Positions 1 through 7,201 of a stretch of DNA of 19,938 nucleotides are shown one piece after another. This DNA comes from a bacterium. Lineage in GTDB: Bacteria; ARS69. Both the position numbers and the translations under genes were made by a program. Under the pieces are notes generated by a model. That model saw nothing but the letters and a program-made list of their open reading frames with translations. It did no database searches and was not told the DNA's origin. The stretch spans positions 1 through 19,938 of the forward strand of contig JALGZR010000103.1 in assembly GCA_025774805.1 (NCBI GenBank), written 5' to 3'. Position 1 is the first letter of the stretch. Each line of letters opens with the position of its first letter.

Positions 1-1291
1 TCTTCCCGTACTCGCCTTTCAGGTAACCGAGTTTGGCCGCGCTCCGACCGCGATCGGTCAGCGCCCGCTCGCGTTCCAGCTCGAACTCCAACAGCGTGCG
101 CTGTGCTTCGATGACATCGAGGAAGGCGCCCTGCCCCGTGCGATACGCCGTGTCGAGCGCCTTGTACGATTCGCGGGCCTTCGGAAGCAGCGCACTTTGG
201 TACAGATCCAGACGACGATCGGCATCCCGCCACTCGAACAGGATGCCTTCCGCGCGGGCGAGAAGTTCATCCTCCTCTCCGCTCAGACTGGCCTGGGCGG
301 CGGCAAAGCGCTCCTCCGCGGCGCGGGCGGGCGCGTCCCATTTCCCCCGGAAGAGCGGGACGCTCACGGAGAGGCTCACGACGAACGGGTCCTTTCCACT
401 GTCCTCCAGATCCGGATTCAAGGCCTCGCCCGTCCGGATCCAGTCGGCCCCCACCATCCAGTCGGGCCAGCGGGTCCGGCCGGCCAGGCGCCTCGCCGCC
501 TCGGCCTGGGCAACTCTCCTCTCCCGCTCCCGGAGTCGCGGGGATCCTTCGCGAACCGCGTCGAGTACCCTGGCGGCCTCCGGGGCGCTCTCCCACTCGG
601 GGAGCTCCGTCGGTATGGGTACGGAAGCGTTCTCCGGACGATGCAGGAGAGCATTCATGCGGGCGACGGCGGGGCGCAGGCGATCCTCGTACGACCGCAG
701 GCGGTTCTCCACGACTCCGAGCTCGACCTGCACTCGGATGAGATCCGCGTGTGCCACACGACCGATGCGATATCTCTCGCGGACCACCCGCTCCAGGTTG
801 ACCAGTAGCTCGAGGTTCTCCTCCGTGAGCACCTCCGCCTGTCCCAGCCAGTAGAGGTCGAGCCACGCGAGCGTCACGTCGCGGCGCAACTCGAGACGCC
901 GATCGCGGTATCGCGCCCGCGCCGCCCCCGCCCCTTCCTTCGCGGCGTCTTCGCGGAGACCCAGGGTCCCGAACCAGGGAAGGCGCTGGCGTACGGACAC
1001 ACGCTGCTTCTGAGGCCCGACCCGCGTCTCCACCTCCTCCGCGTACCAGGCAAGGGACACCTGCGGATCGGGGAAGGACCCTGCCGCATCCACGGCTTCG
1101 GCCTCGGCGCGCCAGAGCCTCCGGCTGGCTTCCAGGTCGGGGCTTCGCAGCTCCGCCACGCGGACGAAGTCATCGAGGGTCGGGGTGTCCGGAAGATCCG
1201 GCGCATCCTGCGCTCGCGTCATCAACGGCAGCAGGATCAATGCGATTCCCAATCCCGGCAGGCTCGGCCCAGCCGGCCGTCGCGTATTCAT
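1..1291 (-). CDS. TolC-family outer-membrane efflux protein (3' end cut by window edge)
   Basis: Outer-membrane channel component of a tripartite efflux system, or a related TolC/CusC-type protein. The reading frame is open from the ATG at 1291 to the left edge, 430 codons, so the C-terminus is missing. Residues 1-27 look like a signal peptide (Arg-rich start, hydrophobic LGIALILLPL, then TRAQ). The rest has the long amphipathic helices of the family: two repeats with motifs such as ELRSPDLEASRRLWRAEAEA, VSVRQRLPWFGTL, YRIGRVAHADLIRVQVELG, and in the second half VSLSVSVPLFRG and YRTGQGAFLDVIEAQRTLLE. The start is supported by AAGAGGAGAGA upstream. A cysteine-rich secreted protein lies just upstream on the same strand, so a metal-efflux (CusC/CzcC-like) role is possible, but that is inference; the partner pump genes would lie beyond the edge. 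The family call is strong and the substrate is unknown. Confidence 0.88.
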   Translation of the reverse strand, partial: MNTRRPAGPSLPGLGIALILLPLMTRAQDAPDLPDTPTLDDFVRVAELRSPDLEASRRLWRAEAEAVDAAGSFPDPQVSLAWYAEEVETRVGPQKQRVSVRQRLPWFGTLGLREDAAKEGAGAARARYRDRRLELRRDVTLAWLDLYWLGQAEVLTEENLELLVNLERVVRERYRIGRVAHADLIRVQVELGVVENRLRSYEDRLRPAVARMNALLHRPENASVPIPTELPEWESAPEAARVLDAVREGSPRLRERERRVAQAEAARRLAGRTRWPDWMVGADWIRTGEALNPDLEDSGKDPFVVSLSVSVPLFRGKWDAPARAAEERFAAAQASLSGEEDELLARAEGILFEWRDADRRLDLYQSALLPKARESYKALDTAYRTGQGAFLDVIEAQRTLLEFELERERALTDRGRSAAKLGYLKGEYGK

Positions 1292-1394
1292 CGAATCGTC
1301 TCTCCTCTTCTTGATCGGCCCCAGGCGAATCGGTGAGGGGCAGGACGATCGGCGGCCAGCGCGCCGACGCGCTGCGTGCCCATCGCGATTGAAT

Positions 1395-1422
1395 GCTGAC
1401 CAGGCGCACCTCGCCTGTCAGC
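1395..1422 (-). terminator. Stem-loop between the cysteine-rich protein and the TolC gene
   Basis: GCTGACCAGGCG (1395-1406) pairs with CGCCTGTCAGC (1412-1422), giving 11 pairs with one bulged C and a 5-nt loop. It lies 28 bases past the stop of the cysteine-rich gene and about 100 bases before the TolC start, on the transcribed minus strand. There is no U-tract, so it could be an attenuator or an mRNA-processing structure instead of a terminator. Confidence 0.35.
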
Positions 1423-1449
1423 GCTGGTCGCGTTGCGAGAAGAGGACGA

Positions 1450-1860
1450 TCAGCAGAGGAGGACGGAGAGCGTCCGGTAGAGAGGCCTCTTGGGTGGCGG
1501 GTCGGGAATGTGGGGACGAGGTGCGCGCTCTCCAGTGGAGTAAACGACCGCGTACTCTATCTGCAGCGCGATTCCATCGGAGTCCGGAGCGGGACCCGGC
1601 AGCAGTGTGCCGCCCGAACTGCCGGCGGTCAGGGCCGCCTCACGCACCGGGCAATCGCAGTCCGACTCGTCCGTGTCGATCGGCGAGGATTGGCCTCGAT
1701 CGGGGGGAGCCGGATCGCTCGGGCAACACGGATGGGTCGGCTCCGCAGGCGTCGCCGCTGCCGCGGCATCCGTCTGCCCGAGCAGGCAACAGCAGAGGCC
1801 GCCGGCTCCCAAAGGAACCGCGACGAGCAGCGAGATGATGATGTGGAATGCTCTGATCAT
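1450..1860 (-). CDS. Small cysteine-rich secreted or membrane-anchored protein, possibly metal-binding
   Basis: A 136-residue protein with no family I can name. Residues 4-22 form a hydrophobic signal or anchor segment (AFHIIISLLVAVPLGAGG), followed directly by C23-C24-C25. A Pro/Ala/Asp-rich low-complexity stretch then carries HPCC (43-46) and CDC (68-70), and the last residue is C136, for eight cysteines in all. No canonical lipobox is present. The ATG at 1860 was chosen over an in-frame TTG at 1920 because the signal segment starts right there and AGGA lies about 8-12 bases upstream. It sits 158 bases upstream of the TolC-family gene in the same direction. Clustered Cys and His residues beside an efflux gene suggest periplasmic metal (copper-like) binding; this is inference only. 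The overlapping plus-strand frames look like GC-rich shadows. Confidence 0.6.
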   Translation of the reverse strand: MIRAFHIIISLLVAVPLGAGGLCCCLLGQTDAAAAATPAEPTHPCCPSDPAPPDRGQSSPIDTDESDCDCPVREAALTAGSSGGTLLPGPAPDSDGIALQIEYAVVYSTGERAPRPHIPDPPPKRPLYRTLSVLLC

Positions 1861-2022
1861 CGGGTGATCCTGCCGACTACCGGTCAGAATGAGTATCGGC
1901 TCGGGGGTCTCTTCGGTCAATGGTCGAGCCCACTAGAAATGCAACCCTTCCGCCGAAAGCGTGTTCCGGGCGGTCCCCGGCCCATGAGGACCGCCGGCGG
2001 CTGACGACGGGGGGTGACCCAG

Positions 2023-2054
2023 GGCCGGTGGCCTCTCGTGTCGGGGCCACGGCC
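2023..2054 (-). terminator. Stem-loop downstream of the methyltransferase gene
   Basis: GGCCGGTGGCC (2023-2033) pairs with GGCCACGGCC (2045-2054), ten pairs with one bulged G and an 11-nt loop. It starts 10 bases past the stop of the minus-strand methyltransferase gene, the right place for a terminator, but no U-tract follows. The surrounding gap 1861-2064 holds nothing else I can support. Confidence 0.4.
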
Positions 2055-2064
2055 TCTCCTGGCA

Positions 2065-2643
2065 TCACACGAGACGCATCTGCTCCGGCCTCTCCGCCAC
2101 GGCACAGCCCTCGTGCCGCAGGAGCCACTGCTTGCGCTCGAGCCCGCCCCCGAACCCGGTCAGTCTCCCGTCCGACCCGACGACCCGGTGGCACGGGATG
2201 ACGATCGGGATCGGGTTCGCGCCGACCGCGCCCCCCACCGCCCGCGCGGAGCCGGGATGATCGACGGAGGTCGCCAGATCACCGTACGTCTTCGTCTCTC
2301 CCGCGGGAATCGCCCGGAGCGCGCTCCAGACCGCGGCCTGGAACCCGGTTCCCCCCGGATCGACCCCGATACCGTCGATCGCGCCGAGATCGCCGGCGAA
2401 GTACGCCGCGAGCGCGCGCATCGGGGCGGCGTCGCGAGCCCCGCGGACGATCTCCGCATCGTCGAATCGAGCAGCGAGGTACTTCTTCAGATGCTCCATC
2501 GGCTTTCCCGCCACGTACTCGGTCTCCCAGGTCGTGCGGCTCTCGGCAATGTCCATATGGATGCCGACGATCGTCTCGTCGTCCGTCCAGGCGACGGCGA
2601 GCCGACCGACCGGGGACGTCGTCGTGGCCGTGTGAATCCTCAT
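2065..2643 (-). CDS. ogt: O6-alkylguanine-DNA alkyltransferase (MGMT/Ogt)
   Basis: Suicide DNA-repair protein that moves the alkyl group from O6-alkylguanine (and O4-alkylthymine) to its own cysteine. It has 192 residues, normal for Ogt. The C-terminal catalytic domain is complete: FQAAVWSALRAIPAGETKTYGDLA (101-124), the helix-turn-helix GSARAVGGAVGANP (131-144) with the base-flipping Arg134, and the active-site IPCHRVV with acceptor Cys151, followed by GFGGGLERKQWLL. The N-terminal half (TTTSPVGRLAVAW) is the usual variable domain. The start ATG at 2643 overlaps the Ada-AlkA stop codon by one base (TGATG), so the two are almost certainly translationally coupled in one alkylation-response operon. 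This supplies the methyltransferase activity that the upstream Ada fusion lacks. Confidence 0.95.
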   Translation of the reverse strand: MRIHTATTTSPVGRLAVAWTDDETIVGIHMDIAESRTTWETEYVAGKPMEHLKKYLAARFDDAEIVRGARDAAPMRALAAYFAGDLGAIDGIGVDPGGTGFQAAVWSALRAIPAGETKTYGDLATSVDHPGSARAVGGAVGANPIPIVIPCHRVVGSDGRLTGFGGGLERKQWLLRHEGCAVAERPEQMRLV

Positions 2644-4127
2644 CACGTCTTCCTCGGTTTCGGGGGAGGGGTCGTCCACAGGTGAAGCGTCGCGTACGCC
2701 CGCCAGGGCCTCCACGTCTCGGCACGGCGCGACACCTCGCGTGGCGAGGGCAATTCGCCGACGTCCGCCGCCAGCGCCCGTCGTGCCCCGAGGTCGCCGG
2801 CCGGGAACGCGTCCGTCTGGCCCAGCCCGCGCATGGCGATGTAGTCCGCCGTCCACTCGCCGACTCCGGGAACGAGGAGCAGCGCGTCGCGGGTCTCCTC
2901 CGGACACCCTCCCCAGGAAAGGGGAAGTCGTCCCGAGGCCACGCGACGGGCGAGCTCGCGAACCGCGTCGGCGCGCTGTCGCGGCATTCCGATCCTCGCG
3001 ACGTCGGCTTCCGCGAGCGCCGCGGCCGACGGGAAGAGCCGGTCCGGTCCCGGGGGCGCACCCTCTCCGCCGGGGATGGGGTCGCCGAATGCCTCGACCA
3101 GGCGACCGGCCAGCGTCGTCGCGCCCTTCACCGAGATCTGCTGTCCGAGAATCGCGCGGACGGCGAGCTCGAACGGGTCCCACGCCCCCGGGACCCGGAG
3201 ACCGGGACGGGCGCGCACGCGCGGTTCGAGCCAGGGATCGGCGGAAAGGGACCGCGCGATCCGGGCGGGATCGGCTCCGAGATCGAAGATCCGCCGGATG
3301 CGCTCCGCCACCGTGAGCAGATCGCGCCGGACGTCGCCCGTCACCCGGGCGACGAGAAACGGTCGGCCCTCGGGGTCCGGCCGCACGGACACGCCGCCCG
3401 AGCGACCGTCCACGCGGAACGTGCGTCGATAGACTCCTCCCTCGGTGGCTTCGACCCGCGGCACGGCGCGGCGGGCGAGGTGCTCGAGAATGCCGTCCCA
3501 GTCGTATGGGGGGCGGTAGGGGAGCCGCAGGACGAGACCCGTTCGCGCGGCGGCTCGCTCACCGTTGCGGACGAGCTCGCGCAGCGCGGACGGTGGGAGC
3601 CCGAACGTCGACCGCACGGCGGTGTTGAAGCGCCTGACGCTCGAGAACCCCGCCCCGAACGCGACGTCCTGCATCGGCAGGTCCGTGCGGTCGAGAAGCT
3701 CGCGGGCGAAATGGACGCGCCTCGTCTGTGCGACGGAGACGGGGGACGCGCCGAGGTGACGGGCAAAGAGCCGGCGAAGGTGGCGGCCGCCCACGCCGAG
3801 CCGGACCGCGAGGTCCTCCACTCCGCCCTCGTCCAGGGCTCCGTCCGCGATCAGCCTCAGCGCCCGCGACACCGTGGTCGAGGACCCGACCCAGGCGGGG
3901 GTACCCGGGGCCGTCTCGGGTCGGCAGCGCCGGCACGGCCGGTATCCGGCGCCCTCCGCCGCGGCCGCACACTCGAAGAACTCCACGTTCCGGCGCCGGG
4001 GCGTGCGGGCGGGGCAGATCGGCCGGCAGTAGACGCCGGTCGACTTCACGCCGACGAAGAACGTGCCGTCGAAACGGGCATCCCGCGTCTCGAGGGCTCG
4101 ATAGCGGAGGGCCGAGGAAGGATCCAT
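2643..4127 (-). CDS. Ada-AlkA fusion: methyl-sensing AraC-type regulator with 3-methyladenine DNA glycosylase
   Basis: A 494-residue protein joining the Ada N-terminal regulator to AlkA. Residues about 8-75 are the Ada zinc domain with C34, C38, C65 and C68 (YCRPICPAR then YRPCRRCRP); C34 matches the methylphosphotriester acceptor of E. coli Ada. Residues about 85-185 are an AraC-type double helix-turn-helix (GVEDLAVRLGVGGRHLRRLF; DVAFGAGFSSVRRFNTAVRS). Residues about 195-490 are AlkA: the N-terminal fold (LPYRPPYDWDGILEHLARR), then the helix-hairpin-helix LLLVPGVGEWTADYIAMRG (417-434) with the catalytic aspartate at D445 in FPAGD. Such fusions are known, for example in actinobacteria. The ATG at 4127 matches the family's usual N-terminus; the frame stays open upstream to 4337, but that stretch does not look like protein and would cross the divergent promoter. 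No Shine-Dalgarno precedes the start, and CATACT (4139-4134 on minus) ends six bases before it, so a leaderless message is possible. Confidence 0.93.
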   Translation of the reverse strand: MDPSSALRYRALETRDARFDGTFFVGVKSTGVYCRPICPARTPRRRNVEFFECAAAAEGAGYRPCRRCRPETAPGTPAWVGSSTTVSRALRLIADGALDEGGVEDLAVRLGVGGRHLRRLFARHLGASPVSVAQTRRVHFARELLDRTDLPMQDVAFGAGFSSVRRFNTAVRSTFGLPPSALRELVRNGERAAARTGLVLRLPYRPPYDWDGILEHLARRAVPRVEATEGGVYRRTFRVDGRSGGVSVRPDPEGRPFLVARVTGDVRRDLLTVAERIRRIFDLGADPARIARSLSADPWLEPRVRARPGLRVPGAWDPFELAVRAILGQQISVKGATTLAGRLVEAFGDPIPGGEGAPPGPDRLFPSAAALAEADVARIGMPRQRADAVRELARRVASGRLPLSWGGCPEETRDALLLVPGVGEWTADYIAMRGLGQTDAFPAGDLGARRALAADVGELPSPREVSRRAETWRPWRAYATLHLWTTPPPKPRKT

Positions 4128-4266
4128 GCGGCGAGTATGACACGCCGCCGGGACGCCGCTGGCCGTTTTCGGACCTGGTGGTCGCGCCCTCCCGGCGCCC
4201 TCTCGGGCGCTGTCGGGCCCTTTCCGCGCGGCCGGGAGAAGCCGGGAGAAGGGGGAGAGGTGCCGT

Positions 4267-4297
4267 ACTTGACAGGAATCTCTATCAAGTTTACGCT
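4267..4297 (+). promoter_or_regulatory. Leaderless sigma-70-type promoter with an inverted-repeat operator for the MerR-iscA-moeZ operon
   Basis: A consensus -35 TTGACA (4269-4274) is followed by a 17-bp spacer and TACGCT (4292-4297) as a weak -10. The predicted transcription start falls at or next to the ATG at 4304, and no Shine-Dalgarno is present, so the mRNA would be leaderless. A perfect inverted repeat ACTTGA (4267-4272), 12 bp, TCAAGT (4285-4290) covers the -35 and spacer, the usual place for a MerR-type operator. It resembles the HspR half-site CTTGA/TCAAG, but with spacing one base longer than the published HAIR element. Autoregulation by the following gene is inferred. Confidence 0.6.
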
Positions 4298-4303
4298 GTA
4301 CCG

Positions 4304-4807
4304 ATGAGTGTTCCGAACCGACGGAACCGGAGAACACCCCCGGTCGAGCGGTCCTCGGAGGGCCGGCTGCGACCGATCGGCGAGGCCGCCGGGGCTCTGG
4401 GGGTCCATCCCCGGACGTTGATGGCGTACGAGCGGATCGGGATCGTGAAGCCGGGCCGCCGTTCGAACCGCCGGGTGTATACTGACGATGAGATTCAATG
4501 GGTCGGGTGCGCCCAGGATCTCAACCGCCGGGGTGGGATCAGTCTCCACGGGCTGGCCGCGCTCCTCCGCTTCGTTCCCTGCTGGGCCGTCCGGAGCGCG
4601 GCCGGGAGCCGCGGACCGAAGGAGAGCGGGCTGCCGGAGTTCCCGGCGGGTCCCTGCCTCGAGCGGGTGCATCGCGCCTACGACGGGGAAGCCCCCGAGC
4701 CGTGCGTCTCGTGCGGGGTGTTCCTCAAGAACCGCAACGCGAGTCGAATCGCCCTCGAGCGGACCGTCCTGGAGGAAGGTTCCGTCCGGGGCGAGCCGCG
4801 AACATAG
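4304..4807 (+). CDS. MerR/HspR-like transcriptional regulator with a cysteine-containing C-terminal domain
   Basis: DNA-binding regulator of 167 residues. Residues 22-62 form the MerR winged helix (LRPIGEAAGALGVHPRTLMA, YERIGIVKP, then RRVYTDDEIQ), closest in style to HspR (VHPRTLMAYERIGIV). A short linker helix (GGISLHGLAALLRF) leads to a domain with PCW (C93), C118 and a terminal CVSC pair (C134, C137) followed by GVFLKNRN; a further cysteine is C69. Four well-spaced cysteines suggest a bound Fe-S cluster or zinc. The start ATG lies 7 bases past a promoter with no ribosome site, so the gene is probably leaderless. It is followed nine bases later by an A-type Fe-S carrier whose ribosome site overlaps this stop codon. 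The setting suggests a sensor of Fe-S or redox status controlling this operon; the family is clear and the signal is inferred. Confidence 0.85.
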   Translation: MSVPNRRNRRTPPVERSSEGRLRPIGEAAGALGVHPRTLMAYERIGIVKPGRRSNRRVYTDDEIQWVGCAQDLNRRGGISLHGLAALLRFVPCWAVRSAAGSRGPKESGLPEFPAGPCLERVHRAYDGEAPEPCVSCGVFLKNRNASRIALERTVLEEGSVRGEPRT

Positions 4808-4816
4808 GAGATCGAG

Positions 4817-5161
4817 ATGAGCGACACCCGAGAGCAGACGATCGACGTGACCGAAACGGCGTCGGCGAAGATGTACGAGATCCTCCAGCAGGAAAAGTCG
4901 TCCGACCGAGGGGTCCGCATCTACGTGGAAGGCGGAGGCTGCTCCGGGTTCCGCTACGGCTTCGCGTTCGACGATCCCCGCGACAACGACGTCCGCATTC
5001 CGATGAAGGAGGGTTTCGAGATCCTGGTCGACGTCTTCAGCATGAACTACCTGAAGGGCGCGAGCGTCGATTTCGTGACTTCGCTTCAGGGTACCGGATT
5101 CAAGATCACGAACCCGAATGCGACCACGACCTGCGGCTGCGGCGATTCGTTCTCGGCCTGA
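4817..5161 (+). CDS. A-type iron-sulfur carrier protein (IscA/ErpA/SufA family)
   Basis: Small (114-residue) cytoplasmic carrier that helps deliver Fe-S clusters to target proteins. The full HesB fold is present: VTETASAKMYEILQ near the N-terminus, VRIYVEGGGCSGFRYGFAFD (33-52) and the C-terminal TTCGCGDSF. The three conserved cysteines are C42, C106 and C108, spaced as in IscA/ErpA. The ribosome site AGGAG (4806-4810) overlaps the stop of the MerR gene and lies six bases before the ATG, which implies coupled translation. It stands alone, without iscS, iscU or suf genes in view, as ErpA-type carriers often do. The subfamily (IscA, ErpA or SufA) cannot be settled by eye, so no symbol is given. 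Confidence 0.93.
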   Translation: MSDTREQTIDVTETASAKMYEILQQEKSSDRGVRIYVEGGGCSGFRYGFAFDDPRDNDVRIPMKEGFEILVDVFSMNYLKGASVDFVTSLQGTGFKITNPNATTTCGCGDSFSA

Positions 5162-5306
5162 GGAACCCGGCCGGACCCGGATGAACCCGGAGTGGGGGCG
5201 TCCGCCGAGACGGGGACCCAACAGCTTCCGCCGCCTCCTACCCTGAGAGATGCAAGCCAAGCTTCGGGCGGGAGCCCTCCTTGATCGGAGCCGGGGAGGA
5301 CACTTC

Positions 5307-6473
5307 GTGAGTCGACTGACCCCCGACGAGATCCGACGCTACTCCCGTCACCTGATCCTGCCCGAGATCGGCATGGAGGGGCAGGAGAAGCTGAAGGACG
5401 CGCGGGTTCTCTGCATCGGGGCGGGGGGGCTCGGCTCTCCCCTGGCTCTCTACCTCGCGGCCGCCGGCGTCGGGAGGATCGGGCTCGTGGATTCCGACGC
5501 GGTCGACGAATCGAACCTGCAACGGCAGGTCCTTCACGGGACCTCCGACCTCGGCCGCCCGAAAGTGGAGTCCGCCCGGGAGACGCTCACCGACGTCAAT
5601 CCCCAAGTGGACGTCCTCGTCCACGAGGAGCGGTTCACGGCCGCGAACGCCCGAGACCTGCTCGCGGGATACGACGTCGTCGCCGACGGCACGGACAACT
5701 TCCCCACGCGCTACCTCGTCAACGACGCCTGCGTTCTGCTCGGCAAGCCGAACGCCTACGGATCGATCTTCCGGTTCGAGGGGCAGGCGTCCGTGTTCGG
5801 CCATCCCGACGGTCCCTGTTACCGCTGTCTCTATCCCGAACCGCCGCCCCCGGGGCTCGTGCCGAGCTGTGCGGAGGGGGGGGTCCTCGGCGTTCTCCCC
5901 GGCATCATCGGGCTCGTTCAGGCGACGGAGGCCCTGAAGCTCGTTCTCGGGATCGGTGAGCCGCTCGTGGGTCGACTCCTGCTCTACGACGCCCTCACCA
6001 TGCGGTTTCGGGAGATGCGGGTGACCCGCGATCCCCGGTGCCCCGTGTGCGGAGAGAACCCGACGATCACGGAGCTCGAGGACCGGTCCGAGCTGTGTGC
6101 CGGATCCACCGCGGAGTCCGGGGCGCCGGCGGCGGCGGGCGAAGGGGCCAACGGGGTCCCCGAGATCGAGCCGAGCGAGCTGTCCCGCCTGGTCGATACC
6201 GGGGAGGACGTTCTGCTCCTCGACGTGCGATATCCCGAGGAGTTCCGAATCTGCCGGATCCGGGGGTCGGAGCTCATCCCGCTGCCCCTGCTCACCCGGG
6301 AGGCCGGCCGCCTCGACCCGGCCCGCCGGACCGTCGTCGTCTGCCACGTGGGAATCCGCTCGGCCCAAGCCGTCCGCTACTTGCGCGGCCTCGGATTCCG
6401 GCGGGTGGAGAACCTCCGGGGGGGGATCGACGCCTGGTCGGTCGAAGTGGATCCCTCGATTCCCCGGTACTGA
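5307..6473 (+). CDS. moeZ: MoeZ-type E1-like adenylyltransferase with C-terminal rhodanese domain
   Basis: Sulfur-activation enzyme of 388 residues. The E1 domain adenylates the C-terminal Gly of a ThiS/MoaD-like protein, and the rhodanese domain passes on a persulfide to give the thiocarboxylate used in molybdopterin, thiamine or cysteine synthesis. It opens with the family signature LTPDEIRRYSRHLILPEIG. The nucleotide-binding loop is GAGGLG (38-43), followed by DxDxVDxSNLQRQ (62-74) and DGTDNFPTRYLVND (127-140). Zinc pairs are C171/C174 and C245/C248; C188 (VPSCAEGGVLG) matches the E1 cysteine. The rhodanese domain (about 285-388) has LLLDVRYPEEF and the loop CHVGIRS with catalytic C346. 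The GTG at 5307 was chosen because GGGGAGGA lies six bases upstream and the family motif starts just after it; an in-frame ATG at 5250 has a poor ribosome site. It is probably co-transcribed with iscA, 145 bases upstream. Confidence 0.93.
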   Translation: MSRLTPDEIRRYSRHLILPEIGMEGQEKLKDARVLCIGAGGLGSPLALYLAAAGVGRIGLVDSDAVDESNLQRQVLHGTSDLGRPKVESARETLTDVNPQVDVLVHEERFTAANARDLLAGYDVVADGTDNFPTRYLVNDACVLLGKPNAYGSIFRFEGQASVFGHPDGPCYRCLYPEPPPPGLVPSCAEGGVLGVLPGIIGLVQATEALKLVLGIGEPLVGRLLLYDALTMRFREMRVTRDPRCPVCGENPTITELEDRSELCAGSTAESGAPAAAGEGANGVPEIEPSELSRLVDTGEDVLLLDVRYPEEFRICRIRGSELIPLPLLTREAGRLDPARRTVVVCHVGIRSAQAVRYLRGLGFRRVENLRGGIDAWSVEVDPSIPRY

Positions 6474-6499
6474 CCCCCGGCACGGAAAGGCTCGGACGA

Positions 6500-6519
6500 T
6501 CCGGAGCTGCAACTCCGGA
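6500..6519 (+). terminator. Perfect stem-loop after moeZ
   Basis: TCCGGAG (6500-6506) and CTCCGGA (6513-6519) form a perfect 7-bp stem with a 6-nt loop, starting 27 bases past the moeZ stop. There is no U-tract, so this is a candidate terminator by position only. It ends just before repeat copy 1. Confidence 0.4.
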
Positions 6520-6523
6520 GCCG

Positions 6524-6705
6524 CGAGCCCGCATCTCTCCCCCGGCTCGTCGAGAGGCAGCGGATCATCGTGTCTGGCGCGGAGTTGCGTGGCTTTCGCC
6601 CGCGGCGGGGCCGTAGGCCCGTCGCAGGGCGCAAGCCCCGCAACGACGAAGCCAGCCTCGGTTTCGCCGCCGCGGCGGCAGAGAGTGTCGGGATCGGCGG
6701 GCTAG
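6524..6705 (-). repeat. Dispersed MITE-like repeat, copy 1 (about 182 bp)
   Basis: This intergenic stretch aligns end to end with the reverse complement of 14475-14655. The left end CGAGCCCGCAT...GGCTCGTC matches that copy's right terminus, and the right end GGGCTAG (to 6705) matches its left terminus. The core 6591-6653 (GGCTTTCGCCCGCGGCGGGG through CAACGACGAAGCC) is the best-conserved part. On the minus strand it contains the stem-loop CGGGCC-TACG-GCCCCG (6621-6606) with one C-C mismatch. It has no coding potential I trust. With the hairpin at 6500 it fills most of the 301-base gap between moeZ and the receiver gene. Confidence 0.75.
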
Positions 6706-6774
6706 ACGTTCCCACACCCTCGGTCCCCGGGTATACTCCCTCTCGGGAATTGCCCTCATGGAAGGGAGAGCACG

Positions 6775-7161
6775 GTGGCTCGCATACTCGTCATCGACGA
6801 CGACATCCAGGTTCGGGAAATGCTCCGTGAGATGCTCGAGCGCGTCGGTCACGAAGTCGTGGACGCGTCGGACGGGACCGAAGGCATGAAGGTGTTTCGG
6901 AAGAGCCCCACCGATCTCGTAGTGACCGACATCTTCATGCCGGACAAGGACGGAATCGTCACGATTCAGGAGCTCAAGAACGAGTACCCGGAGGTCCCGA
7001 TCATCGCGCTCTCCGGCGGCGGAGGCTTCAAACGATTCGACTTCCTCGAGACGGCGCGGCGCCTCGGCGCATCCGCCCTTCTCCGCAAACCGGTCGACTG
7101 GGAAGAACTGACCGAAACCGTGAGCGAGATGCTCCGCAATCCCGACTGCCAGCCCCAGTAG
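6775..7161 (+). CDS. Single-domain response regulator (CheY-like receiver)
   Basis: A stand-alone receiver of 128 residues with no output domain, probably relaying phosphate from a histidine kinase encoded elsewhere. The acidic pocket is D8-D9-D10 (LVIDDD), the phospho-acceptor is D52 (VVTDIFMPDKDG), the switch residue is S80 (IIALSGGG) and the conserved lysine is K105 (LLRKPVDWEEL). The length matches a bare receiver. The GTG start at 6775 is preceded by AAGGGAGAG at 6762-6770; a nearby ATG at 6758 is out of frame. TATACT (6732-6737) is a possible -10 but I see no good -35. No kinase gene lies in the window, so the partner and pathway are unknown. Confidence 0.93.
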   Translation: MARILVIDDDIQVREMLREMLERVGHEVVDASDGTEGMKVFRKSPTDLVVTDIFMPDKDGIVTIQELKNEYPEVPIIALSGGGGFKRFDFLETARRLGASALLRKPVDWEELTETVSEMLRNPDCQPQ

Positions 7162-7201
7162 TCCGTCGACCCGGACGCCCGCTCCGCGGCCCGTCGGCCG
7201 A

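Noticed and set aside
2682-4307. Long plus-strand open frame opposite the Ada-AlkA gene
   Set aside because: Composition is that of a shadow frame, and it would run through the operator-promoter at 4267-4297.
4128-4337. N-terminal extension of the Ada-AlkA protein
   Set aside because: The extra 70 residues are low-complexity and basic, cover the divergent promoter, and are absent from the usual Ada N-terminus.
5250-5306. Longer moeZ from the ATG at 5250
   Set aside because: The GTG at 5307 has a much better ribosome site and the MoeB family motif begins right after it.
6732-6737. Promoter of the receiver gene at TATACT
   Set aside because: Good -10 but no -35 at a suitable distance; kept only as a remark in the gene entry.
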